Part shown: in pieces, positions 49,384 through 61,935 of the stretch
Layout: the number at the start of each line of letters is the position of its first letter
Position numbering within the stretch: the first letter of the stretch is position 1
Assembly (NCBI GenBank): GCA_905250075.1
Contig: CAJNOP010000012.1
Span: forward strand, 3,732,536-3,796,535
DNA: 64,000 bases
From: Rotaria sp. Silwood1
Taxonomy: Eukaryota; Rotifera; Eurotatoria; Philodinida; Philodinidae
Reading direction: 5' to 3'
Position numbers and translations under genes: made by a program
Notes under the pieces: model-generated
Databases searched by the model: none
What the model was told of the DNA's origin: nothing
Seen by the model: only the letters and a program-made list of their open reading frames with translations

Positions 49384-50700
49384 TTTGTGTGTTTTTCACC
49401 TTGGTATATTCTATAAGGAAAAAAATAAAAGATATAGTCTTCTATTGAAGATAATCTTCCTTTGTATCTCTATATTTTTTTTTCAGAACACTCTATTCTC
49501 AAGAAAAAAAGAAAAAGTAAGAAACTATGTCATTGAGAATATTTTTTTCTTTTTGTTTGTTTGACAAGTTGATCCTTTGCAGTCTGAATTAATCGAGGAG
49601 TAAAAAGAGAAAAAAAAGAAAATTTTTTTTTTCTCATTACCATATGTTCTTATAGCTTCTTAACTATGATAACCAAGAAGTAACAAGTTAATCTTTGACA
49701 GTGAAGAGATTGAGTTTAATTATTTTCTTTTTCTTCATTTTAAGCATATGTAACGAAAGAAGATATGAGTATGCTCAGAAAAATCTAGAATATTCTCAGG
49801 GTAAACAGACCTGTTACTCTACTTTTCTTGTAATATCTTAGAATGAATCAACGACAAATATATTTTCTGCGGCAACATCTTCATCATTTACGATATGCTA
49901 TAAAATACACTAAATGCATTTTTATTCATCTCATTATGTTAGAACACAGTAATCAAATTTAAATAAAAAAAATGTTGAAAGTCTTTTTTTTACTTTAAGA
50001 AAGGAAAAGAACTTCTAACAATCTTTTTCAAATCTAAACATATTGCAATAATGAACAATATCTTAACTACGTCATGTTATTATTCAATAAAAATTCATCA
50101 AAAAAAAAAAACATTAAATGAAAAAAGTAAAAGAAACTTGAAAAAACTTTGTCACAAATCTGAGCTAAAAGAATGGAATATATTGTTTTCACTACATAAT
50201 AGAATGAAGAGATATTCAGAAGTGCCTATTTGTTAGTTAGACTATCTCGATACGACTTGTTGATGTTTATGAAACTAAAGTGAATAGTGTTCTTTGTTTT
50301 TTTTCAATTATCTATAAGTCGTCCTGTTACTAAAAATGGTTTTGCACTTTTCCAATGATGAATTACGCAGATGGTTGATTATGACTTTTATTGTCTTTAA
50401 AGAAAGAATTGCATTCACATATAATTTCGATTATTGATATTTCGTATTTCAAGCGCATTCATCATCAAAAATCATATACAACGAGCATTTTTGTTTGTTT
50501 ATGTGCTTTTCTCTTGCTTTAGAAATTCCGAATAATCACGTGTTTTATTTAAATTAGATAAAATGTGAAAAAATTTAATATTGATCTTTATTCACAAGTT
50601 AATATTTTCAAGAACTCTGCTTTTTTATATTCCTAAAAAAAATGGCCAAATCAGATTTTTTCTATGAGATCAAATTCGAGTTTTACTTTAAAAAAAAGAC

Positions 50701-52122
50701 AACTAACAGAACTAGCTAATCGAATAATAATGGTATTGCAGAAACAAATCAAATCAAAATTTCGGCATTGCGTTCATTATTTTATTGAATTGTTCTTGTT
50801 TCATGACTTAGTAGTATTGCTTTGCCTATGCTAGTAACACTATCGCTAATATCAACACGATCAACAAATATACAAATGATACATTTTGGTTTTTCTTCAT
50901 TCCTTGCATTGCATTCGAATATTGCAAGAAAGAGTGAATTTTTGTGCCTAAGAATCAAAGATCGAGCTTAGTTTCTCCAAAGGCTTACTTTCTATCTTTT
51001 GCAATTATTTTTTTCAGCAAGTAATAGAAGTAAGTAGAATAAGTACTACAGCACATGTTATCAATGTTTTTTTTTTCGCTTTTTAATAAAACAAAGTCGT
51101 AGTGTGAACACGGCTCCACAAGAACAATAACATGACATTTCTTTTTTTTAATATACTTGTGATTGTTTTGATTCTCAGGGAACAAGAAACATATGAAACT
51201 CTTAATTAGTAACTTAGTTGACGATCACTACGACTAGGTAGTAATGTATTCTTTCTATCTAGTATTTCCAAGTTCAACTGATATTGCTATCACCATGACT
51301 TGAGTAACAATAACAACTGCAAGTATGTTTTGAAATAGCATGAATCGTATGCAAAAAAATAGTCTTTGTTGCATTTATTCATAAATAAAAATACAACATT
51401 GACAGAATGTAAGTCAATATAAATTTACGATTTTTAAAGAAAACTAGTACAACGATAACAACAGGAAAAACTATTTGATTCTCTCATACATTTAATAAAT
51501 CATTTGATATTTACATTTGAGTAAGTACAATAGAAACAAGTATGATATATTTGAAAAAAGATTATTTTTTTCGATACTAATTTTATTCTATATATAGCAA
51601 GTACAACGATGATTTCGTCGAATTTACTCATTAATCTAGGTGCTGAAGAAGGTACTCTTTTTTCATGAATCAATAGTAGAATAAGTACGACAAGAATAGA
51701 TGATGGTTCGATAAACTCACGATGTAATCCTCATTTTGACACTAAATATTTGTATGGTAGTTCAATGAGTACTCCAACGCAAAGTATTCTCTTGCTTAAT
51801 GGTACTCAATAATATATGGAAGCTCAATTGGGTTGTTTTAATATGTCGGCTTATATTAGTTTATATAAAAGGAGTTACTCTCAAGTTTGCAGTACAGATA
51901 AAGCTGAAATAAGTTTAACCTTTTAAACACTGTATCAGCATTTAATATCAAAAAATGACTACGTCTATATATTTTTCATGCACGAGTGACTAATGTGTAC
52001 AATGATTTTCTTATCTATTACCAGTACGAACACGTCATATCGATTACATTACGATATTTAATGAATGCATAGGCAGCGTTATTGATTCATATGTGGAGGA
52101 TAATTCTCTTCAATTTTATTAA
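50701..52122 (+). pseudogene. Decayed copy of the type II glycoprotein gene
   Basis: Aligns block by block with 42940-44815. The start codon and most of exon 1 are missing (only the stretch near 50701-50742 remains). The membrane-segment exon near 50742-50870 contains in-frame stops. The stalk exons are partly lost, and the last exon (from about 51600) is interrupted by in-frame TGA at 51666-51668 and TAA at 51810-51812, with further stops and small indels downstream. The terminal TAT-TAA end is still recognisable at 52117-52122. It is not expected to make a functional protein. Confidence 0.88.
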
Positions 52123-52485
52123 TTAGTTTTAAAAATTATTTAAACAATCATATCAAATAAAACGTTATTTCAATGTATTCGTATTAATTGAAAAACTCTA
52201 CTAAAATATATAATTTTTTATTTGCTTAGAACAAATAAATAAATTATGTTAATTGATTAGCTGCGAACAATAAAAAAAGCTGAATAATAATTCAAGCATA
52301 AACAATTATACTAACATAGCTTGATGACAACTCACTTAAATCATATTGGATATATATATATATATGTATAAATCAATGAGTTGTCTTGTCGTAATCACTA
52401 TTTCTTGTTCATTGAACGATAAATATATACTGTTCACAAGACATAATGTCTTATATGATCAATATCTAAGTAAAAGAAAATAAGC

Positions 52486-55400
52486 ATACATTAGTCTTTC
52501 GTCATCCTTTTGACATTTTTCCAATTAAATATCGAAGGTTATTTAGTAGTACTCGAAAATGTAATTGTTCATGTGCTGAAGGTTGCATCATTCGCACATA
52601 ACATACATATATGCATAAATCTGAACCATGCTTATGATTGATCATTGCCGTTATACACGTGTAGAGAACAATGCACACAAGATGAGACACAGTCATCACA
52701 ATAATGATCATCACCTTACTAAATAAAACAAATTGACTCGTGAATATACACATATATAAATATATTTGTATCACAGTATTTATTGACATTGACGAAAATA
52801 AATGTAGCATATCACTATGCTACTTTATATTCGTAAATGGAATCCTAATTGATCCCACCCGTTTGTGTACTTGTAAATAGATCAGTCATTAAATGTATTA
52901 GTATCTCTTTTTTTTTCCTCTTGTTGCTTTGTCAAGGTAAAATTCTTCGTTCTATTCTATCTTTTATCCTCTAATTGATGTTTATATATGTTCACATATA
53001 TATATATATATCTCGATTCTAAGTTGCGAGTAATATTAGAAGTGACGACAGTTAGTCTCATCTACTTCATGGATGGCCTCCTAGATAAGTGATGTAATCT
53101 TTTGAGAGAATAACCTTGTAATGAATTGATGCTGAGCAGAACGAGAACGAAGAAAGAAGAAGAGCATAAGAGTGATCAAAAATCTAAATGGATACTATCC
53201 TATAGTATATCTATTTACTCAAACAGTAGTCCGTTTCTTTTCTTCTCCTTTTTCTAATACTTTTGATTCACTCGATATTTTATCTGTCACTTCTTTTTAA
53301 TTGTAATAGTGAACGTGAGATCGCGTCAATTCATCGGCTTAGACCTACTTATGTCCTTAATTTGTTGCTGTTATTATTGTGACTGAACAGAAGCGAAAAA
53401 AGAAACGAGAACATCGACAGAGACGATGTTCATGATCCTTGTACACGTCTATCTAGATTACTGTCTCATTTTATTTCATTTCTCTGAATTCTTTTTTTCT
53501 TTCTCTTTTGATCGTCATCATCGACTCATCCAGATCCGAGAAGATGCACGAAAAAAAAACACAAGTATGTTGCTCGTAATAACAAAATCAAAACAGAATT
53601 TGAGAATAATAGAATCATACAAGTTTATAGTTTCTTGTCTACACGCCTCTTTTCTTCATCTTTTGCATGTTTGCATAGACTATCAGTCTTTTCATCACTC
53701 AATCACTACCATATATCGTAGTATTTCTCTTTTTTAGTTCGTTGTACTCATTCTCATTTTCTTTCATTCTCTATCGTTCGACGCCACATACACATATATA
53801 TATATATATATACATGTATACAAGTATAAAAAGATATAGTTAGTTGATACGTACTGCGCACGATCGAACATGTATATAATATATCCGATTTTTGATCTCA
53901 CACCCGTGCACAACGACTACGCTATATGAACTAATGATGTAAAAAGAAGAAAAAGAAATGATGATGATGATTATGATGATAATCACTTTTTACAAACCAA
54001 ATACTGTCTCATGTCGTATCCATCTTCTGCTTCTTATCACTTTTCTTTTATTTTTTATTCTCAATGTCTGTCATATCTAATAATCAATAATAAGAATAAT
54101 ATTATAAATATAGACGATATTTAAAAAGATGTGCATTTCTTTGTCTATGTTCTTGCTTCTTTCTTTTCATTCTATCGTTTAATCGTAGATCTTTATTTTT
54201 TTACCGTTAATAGAAATTGCGCATGTGTATATGTCTCACCAAACTTGTCACATTACTCTCAAGTAAATGTGTATTGTGTTATCTTTTATATTCGTTCGAG
54301 TAATTCTAAACGATGTATGTATATACGAACGCGATTTGTGACAGTTTCGCTTCGTATACTTGAAAAAAATAATAGAGAAGAGAGATAGCTTGTTCATAAT
54401 GACGCAATGTCCTTTATGCTTTCTTTTTTTTTATTTGAAGCGCAAAAGCGTGAATCTGATCGATTTATTTTTTTAATCTTGATGGAAGTATGTATACAGT
54501 AATGATGAATTATAATTTATGTATTTACAATTCTTATTGCCTTTTAGGTGGAATTGTTGAAAAAATAAATCAATGCTACACCATATGAATTTAGTCAAAT
54601 AGCTTAAAGGGTTTCCTTTTTGTTGACCATCATCTCAATTATCTTGTCTTATCATGTCTTCTTTCTCTTTCTCTCCCTCTCTTTTGTTGAATAGTTCCGC
54701 TTTATACACTTGTTTGGCCATGACCTTAACACGAGTGGCTAGCACCATATGAATGACCAACGGCGAAAGAATCGATTACACACCCCGCCGTCTCCAGTAG
54801 TCTTTCATCGTCAACATCGATTGTAATCTATAAAAAAAAAGCCAGTAATGCTTAATCTGTTCATCATTGGACAATACCATTAGTGGCATTTATAATTGTA
54901 GTTGTCAATGTCTATATGAATCCTCAGTAGAACGTTCGTTTCATTTCATCTGCATTTTGTATTCATCAAATCGACACGAGCACGCATACATATATAAATA
55001 TATATGTATACATGCACGCAAGCAATAATACTAGGTAATAATCGGAGTCTCTTCTTGCAATTTTTTTTCTTGTTTCAATCATGATTTACCCTCGATTATA
55101 CAATTCATCCCTCGTTTTATATTCTTTGATATTATTTTGATATATATATATGTATATATATATATAAATCAAATCGTTGTTGTTGAAAGATCAATAATGC
55201 ATAGACACTCTTCACTATTCTATTGACTACTATATCCATCAATGCATATGTTTCTTCATCATTAATTTCCAATAACTCTTGATACACACACATGCACATA
55301 TATGTATACATATATATAGCTTATGTAAAAACAAAAGAAAAGGGTGAAGAGACAGTATGTTGTTGTTAGACTTAGTAGTATGGATGTTTAATAGAAATGT

Positions 55401-55640
55401 CAAATATGCGACATCATTCTAATGAGAGATAGTCTCACAATGCAAGACATTATAAGAAAAGTTAATCTATTCTCATTCACTTTTATTTTTATTGTTATGT
55501 CTTTTCCATTTCTTTCAAATACAACATTGATTGATGAATAGGAGATTGTGTTTTAATACACCTGTAATTTTTCTTTCGACATTGACACACACAAAAGATC
55601 CTTTTGGATATGTCATCGATTTCCTTTTTTATTTTTATTT
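52486..55640. other. Intergenic, upstream of LRR receptor gene
   Basis: About 3.1 kb, T-rich with numerous TA and CATATATA runs (near 52350, 52995, 53795, 55140 and 55300). Several 80-100 codon frames exist but are low-complexity and lack splice structure. A slightly GC-richer stretch near 54710-54800 (with CACCCCGCCGTCTCC) could belong to a promoter or unrecognised 5' exon of the downstream gene. Confidence 0.4.
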
Positions 55641-55648
55641 TGTAGATA
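55622..55648 (+). promoter_or_regulatory. Splice acceptor just upstream of the LRR start codon
   Basis: A long T-rich tract ending TTTTGTAG (AG at 55644-55645) sits three bases before the start ATG at 55649. It is either the acceptor of a 5' UTR intron or a spliced-leader trans-splice site, which bdelloids are known to use. Confidence 0.55.
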
Positions 55649-58600
55649 ATGTTTCATTATTATCTTTTTATTCTATTTATATCATTAATTAATTCTTGTC
55701 CATTAAAAAGAGTTGACAGTCGTTCCGGTTGTTATTGTGGTATTGAAATTGATGGTACAAATTATATTCAATGTCAACCATATTCTATTGAAATTATTCC
55801 AGAATTTACTCGTTCATATATTTATGATAAATTAAATTTATCTTTTAATTTTATACGTAATATAACTTATGAATCATTTAATAAATTACGAGTTAAAAAA
55901 ATATATTTACAAAATAATTTAATTCAATATATTGATAAACAATCATTTAATAATAATTTACTTACTTATCTTGAAGAACTTCATATTGATATGTTAAATA
56001 ATGGTAGTTTAGAATTTCTTTGTTATGGTACATGGCATAAACTTCGTATACTTGAATTATCAGGTTTTAATTTAAATCAATATCAAATTTGTTTTGAAAA
56101 ATTTCATCGTCTTGAAAAATTAATTATAAAAAATTCAAATATTAATTTTTTATCATCGTATTTATATCAACTTTCATCTTTACATGAATTAGCATTAATT
56201 AATAATCAAATTGAATATTTAAATTTTGATAATAATTATTTAACACTTTCATCATCATCATCATTAATTAAAATCTTTAATTTGACATCAAATCAACTTC
56301 GTACAATACCAAATGATTTATTTCAACGAATGCCATTATTACATACACTTGATCTTTCACATAATTTTATTGAAAGTTTACCAATTCTTAATCAAAATAA
56401 TTTATTAAATATTAATTTAAGTTATAATTTAATAAATTATATTCAATTAAATGATAATCAAAATAATTATGATTTATCATATAATCCAATATGTACATTA
56501 GAAAAAAGTGAATCAAAAACAAATTTATTTTTAAATAAAATTACTCAATTACATTGTGATTGTCGTTTAGCTTTTTATATTAATGAAAATATAATCAATA
56601 AAACAAAAATTATAGGAATTAATCAACCATTTGATAATGAAACAAAATGTTCAACACCAGTATCATATCATGGATTATTTTTAAAAGATTTAACTTATGA
56701 ACAATTACTTTCAACATGTTCAGATGATTTACCTGTTCATTGTAGAGAAGTTAATCATTATAGACAAATTCGAAAATATACAAATTTTATTATGGAAACC
56801 ACAACTATAACATCAACAACAGAATCAACAAGAACTACAACATCAACAACACAATCAACAAGAACTACGACATCGAGTGAGTAAAAAACGATAATAGATA
56901 TCGATTAATTTAAACTTAATGATCAGTGACACGGGATCATTTTTGACTCTGTTTTTGTACTTAGTAATAGATGTATTAGCAAAAAATACTATATGCATTC
57001 CTAGTAGGTCGAATAAACTTGAGAAATCTTGCATGACTCGCAGAATATATAAAATTCTTCCTCTTGAGTATTCTTTAATGAAATAATTCGATCGTTTTGT
57101 GGTAGTTTTATAAGAATTTTGACCATAGTTAAAGGACTTTCGAGGGTATCGTTTTACAGTTCGAAATCTATGTAATAAGTAGAGTCTAGTGAGATATAAA
57201 AAATTAATTCGGAAAGAATAAGTATCTTTGGACCTTCTGTCAAAATTAAAGGTTGTGTTACTGGAGCTTTATGTTATTATTGTACGGATAAACACCAACT
57301 ATTTAAATAATAGTATTCCAACCTGAAATTTTTTCCCTAGATAGGTCTGGTTATGACTAGAACTTTATGCAAATTTCAATTCAAAAGAACGTTTCCTTCA
57401 GGAGATATTGAATTCTCGCGAAAACTACTTTTGTTTTGCGAAATCTGAGATGTTCTCTAAAATCTAATATCTTGTGCCAAAAAAATTTTTTTGAAGTAAA
57501 ATTTTCAGAGTACTTCAATCACAATCAAACCTATCTATGGAGAAAACTTCAGATGAAATCACCGTCATTCGATTGATTGATACTGATCATACAATAGCGT
57601 AACTTTTCAGTAAAATGACCTTAACTCTGAATAGACATTTGTGATATTTCCGAATATAATGAAAAGCAAAAAAAAGAAATTTTCTCGAAAACAAACGATG
57701 TTTGGAACAGATTTACATATGAATCGAATTTAATTTTTTTTTTTAGTCAATGAAATTACTGAACAGTCGATTAATCGTCTTGAACTATCATCACTTCGTT
57801 TGACATCATTTTATACTAGCTATGAAAATAATAGTTTAATAGTCTATTGGGATTTTGATCCAACATTTCCATCAAATTATTTGGTATTCATACAATTTCA
57901 AATTATTCTTGAACAAGAATCTTCATCAAATACTCAAATTATTCGACGCAGTGGTTATATATCACCATATCTTAAACACTATACTATTCATCATATTCCA
58001 TCAAATACAAACTATTATGTTTGTTTACTTTTAACACGATCTTCTTTTGGTACAGATAAATACTGTCGAGAAACACGAACAATAACAACAACCACAACAA
58101 CAATAACAACAATATCTAATACAATTTTATCTAAACAAGCATTTGTTCACATGCTGTTTACCAATCGTTCTATTGTATTTGGTTTTCTATTTGGTACAAT
58201 TCTAACGACTAGTCTCCTACTGGCATTAGCATTTCTCTGTCATTTACGATCTAAACGACGACGTTATCGATGTGCATCATCATCACTATTTCATCATCAT
58301 CATCGTCATCATCAACAACAGAAACATTATTTATATGTTGATAGAAATGATGATGATGGAACTTATTCAAATTCGATATTATCATCATCATCATCATCAA
58401 AATATAATCATTTTAAAAGAAGTCCTCATCAAACATGTTTTAGATCATTACCATCCAATCAATCATGGTATCGTCGTGGTTTAATACAATTACCAACAGC
58501 ACCACTACCACCAACTTGCTGTTTTCATCATCATCATCCTCATACACCGGATACAACGATAAGTAGTAGTACAACAACAACAAGACGCATTACATCATTA

Positions 58601-58774
58601 TCATCACAATACAGTAATGAAATGGATAAAGAACAAATGACATCAACATCAATAATGAGTAGTACTAGTTCAGATGAACAAGCAAACAATAGTCCAGCTA
58701 AACATGTTTATGAAGAACTTGCTGATGAAACGACAACACTAAGGCGAAATAATACAACTGATATATTTCTTTGA
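55649..58774 (+). CDS. LRR-FN3 single-pass transmembrane receptor-like protein
   Basis: Two exons, 55649-56876 and 57747-58774, 2256 nt giving 751 residues. The signal peptide is about 1-16. A Cys-containing cap (SGCYCGIEIDGTNYIQCQ) precedes leucine-rich repeats at about 60-280, for example LHTLDLSHNFIESLP. An LRR C-terminal cap follows (CTLEK...LHCDCRLAFYINEN...CSTP...LLSTCSDD). Next come a Thr/Ser-rich linker (about 390-415), one FN3-like domain (about 420-520, with SLIVYWDF and NYYVCLLL), a second Thr-rich stalk, one membrane helix (about 549-572, VFGFLFGTILTTSLLLALAF), and a basic stop-transfer SKRRRYR. The cytoplasmic tail is about 180 residues with His and Ser runs and ends TTDIFL. The order LRR-FN3-TM resembles FLRT/LRFN-type adhesion proteins, but no orthologue is claimed. 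The single intron is 870 bp, unusually long here, and interrupts the Thr-rich linker. Confidence 0.88.
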
Positions 58775-59789
58775 TCGTTTTCTTTTGTTGTAGATTTTAC
58801 GGTCGTACGTGTGTTTCTTTTTTTTTTTCTTTGTATCTTATTAAAAGTATTTTATTCAAAACTAGATAGTACCTTATAAAAATCGACAATTTGAAATAAC
58901 GTCCAAAGTAGTCTTGATCTTCGATTTTTCAATGTCGAATTATATATGTTGAGAATACAGTTCTTCAAGTTTAACTTAAATAGACTTTTATATTCATCGA
59001 TCTTTACTTCATAAAGATATGTTTTGCTTCTTCATTTGAATGAATTGAGAAGAAAAGTTTTGTTCTAGCTAGTTGATCGAAAACAAAAGATATTTTTATA
59101 AGAAGAAATCGATGAGAATACCATCAATAGGACACATCTGGGATTACTTATTAAGTCTCTCTTCTCACAAACATACAGTCTACAACTTTCTAAATGAGGC
59201 TTTTATGCCAAAGTTTACTATGAGACTTACGGTTGTTTTTACTCGAATCTGTTAGCATTTATAACTAGAAAAGTTATATTTATATTGGATAATCTAACTA
59301 ATTTGTGAATTGAGTAGACAAAGATCAATGATCCTTATTGATATATGTCGGGAAAATATTATTCGTTGTCGACGAATGAAGTGTCGATATGTAGGTTTAG
59401 TATGATCATGCTTAAAGCTTCTGTTTATCATAATTAGTAGGGGTGAATAGAATTCTCTGATTAAACAAACAAGAAAGAACTTATACTCCTATGGATAAAT
59501 GATAGACTTTTAACTTATATTGATCAAAATCATTCATGTTCGAATAATCTATGCACAAATCAATTCGATTATACAATTTCAATGAAAATTTTCTAAGAAT
59601 AAATGGTAACAAGTCAAAGTTAAAAATGGAATTCCTTCAACAAAACTATAAGTATCATAATTAAATTTCCTAAAAAACCATGAATTGGAAAGCTATATGT
59701 GTTCGAATCTTCAACAAAAATTATGTGAGTATTCATGTGCCGATAGAAAAAACATCTTACAGTGTCTTTCATCACTAACTAAGAATATA
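58775..59789. other. Intergenic, no gene seen
   Basis: 3' flank of the LRR gene. A 60-codon frame at 59073-59255 starts at a non-ATG codon and has no supporting signal. Confidence 0.4.
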
Positions 59790-60690
59790 ATAGCGGATGA
59801 TGCAAAAGTTCTTGCACAAAGGCTGATCTATTTTTCATTGACTAAAACACGTGTAGATAAACTAGAAAGCACTTGTACAGAATCTTCATCGAAAGTTCTT
59901 TTTAAATGTATGTTCAAAAAAGTTTTATCATGACTTATCTTTAAGTAGAGAGCACATCTTTAAACAGGACTAAAATGTAGTCTGTAAAACCAGCTCAAAG
60001 TATTGGATACGGAAAAAAATATGTCTTTCAGCATTTTATCTATTTTGCCCAAAGCAATCAATAGTATTGTACTGTTTTATTCGGTTAGATACGTCTGTCT
60101 TTCAGTTCACTACAAAATTAATATGAAACCATGCGATATTACATTAGATGGTATGATCGACAATTTAACAATCAACGATGTAAGAGATAACATCAAATCT
60201 GAATGTGAAAATGATGATGAACCAATATAACTTTTCGAGACTGGAACGACACCATTGCTGATAAAACTAGTTGAAATGATGGCTACAAATCACTCAAGAT
60301 ATTTGTTCTATGAGTATGTCTGAGCCAATGACTAAAAATGACAAAGTCGAAGAGCGAGCACAACAATATCAACATCAATCTGAACATGGCTAGAGATCCG
60401 ACAATGAGTTCTCTCAAAAAGAACTTCATAATATTTTCGACATGGTTTGTTGAGAATAGAGATATCCTTTCTTTTGTGTTCGTTCACGTTTACAAATCGT
60501 ATTTTAGTGCTGTTGAAAGATGTGCTTCCTATGGAAAGATAAGACATGAAAGAAGTCTTTTTGATCATATAGTTAGAAAGCGCTTTCGACGTAGATTTCG
60601 TACAAGTACTTTTGAATTTACTTACACATGCTTTAATCGATCAAAAATGAACTGACATTTGTGCAGAAACTTTTGCATCACTCGTTACTT
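59790..60690. repeat. Third inverted repeat, arms ~210 bp
   Basis: The left arm (about 59790-60010) and right arm (about 60480-60690) are inverted copies at roughly 75% identity by eye, with a ~470-bp loop. Landmarks: GATGATGCAAAAGTTCTTGC at 59796 against GCAGAAACTTTTGCATCAC at 60664; AGCACATCTTTAAACAG at 59951 against CTGTTGAAAGATGTGCT at 60510. Several 75-105 codon frames overlap the arms, but the two arms do not preserve a common protein, so they are treated as non-coding. Confidence 0.6.
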
Positions 60691-61935
60691 GTACGACCGA
60701 GTCAAGAAACATCAATTTCAGTGTTCACCATCCAAGTAAATTCTCTCTCTCTTTCGTTCTTATATAGAATATTCAAAATAAATATATTTTCTTCCACAAA
60801 TATTGAGTCTAATAAAATTTTCTATGTTCGAGATTCAATAATAGTATTTCTTGATACGTCATTCAACTCGATTTCGACTTTAAGATTTTTCTATACTACA
60901 TGACCTCGAATTGATGGAACTGAATGAAGAATCTTTAAGTCTTAATAATGAAGTCACATGTTCTACGTTAATTTTTTTTCTGCCATCTAGAATACCTAAT
61001 GAAGTTTGTGTATGCAAAAAATGTTAATTTTTTCTGATTCAATTCACTTTTATTAGTTTCACTTCGTTTAGTAGCTTGTCTAATTATATTTGGTCATTAG
61101 TAAGAACAGATTATAAGTTAGACTCTGAATACTATTGCCAAAAACCGGTAAGCATGAGTGCTGGAAGAGTAGTAAACGATCGGTTGTTATCGAGTGCTTC
61201 ACACCATAATAATTCAATATTTAAAAAGAATGCCATTCTGTTTTTGCTAAAACAGAAGGATTCGGTTGTAGATATGAGAGTAAACAGAACACACACACCC
61301 AACTGCAAAAATACCTATACCTCATATTCAATCCCATAAACAATCAATGATTTGAGTAGTAAAACAATAAAGTCTTGTTGAGCTGATATGTTCCTTTAAT
61401 ACACGTTATAGTGGCTATTGTAGAGCAGTTTTCGCTCGTTGATTTGTTATTAGATTCATATTTGTATTATTGTTTTTGGTATTGTAACTATTACATTTCC
61501 TATTATGATATTTCACCAATAATTAGTATTCAATTTATATGTCATTTACTATATCAATATTATTGTTAGAAATACGTATGTTCCAAGAAAATTGACATGT
61601 ATTTGTTGCCTGTATGAGTTAGAAAGAACTCTTGACCATCTCAATTAATTACTAGTGTCATCTATTGTGATGAATATTTATTTCAATAATTCTCGTTCAT
61701 CTTATTTTTATACATCATATGATTATGAAAAACAACTTTTTCTTGATTATTTTATCTTTTATTAGTTAATTTCTTGCAACAAAGTATCATTCTCCAATTG
61801 GCAACGAGTTGCTACTCTACTGGGCAAATCATAGCTTTGTTGGGTCCGTTCGTTGCGGAGGCCACGTTGGCCGCGAGTTTTTGCATTTAGGAAATTAACG
61901 AAACAAATCAATTTGTCGATCTTCTTTTACTTAAA
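60691..61935. other. Intergenic; probable promoter before 61936
   Basis: Mostly AT-rich. The last ~100 bases before the next gene (about 61800-61895) are markedly GC-richer and include TGCGGAGGCCACGTTGGCC, containing the inverted repeat GGCCACGTTGGCC. This probably marks the promoter or 5' UTR of the gene starting at 61936. Confidence 0.4.

Larger units (their letters stand above)
48955..52485. repeat. Segmental duplication, copy 2
   Basis: Direct repeat of 40005-45150, shorter because it lacks the 1 kb insert and parts of the glycoprotein 5' region. It contains an intact peptide gene (-) and a decayed glycoprotein gene (+). The segment 49015-49590 is nearly identical to copy 1; elsewhere substitutions and indels are frequent. 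Confidence 0.9.

Noticed and set aside
52502..52810. 102-codon minus-strand frame with hydrophobic stretches
   Set aside because: Hydrophobicity follows from AT-rich composition; no splice sites, family signature or paralogue.
53790..55320. Repeated CATATATA/TATATA tracts as possible regulatory array
   Set aside because: They are scattered simple repeats typical of the whole window, with no regular spacing.
60003..60655. Two open frames across the third inverted repeat
   Set aside because: Arms do not conserve the same protein, so coding is unlikely.
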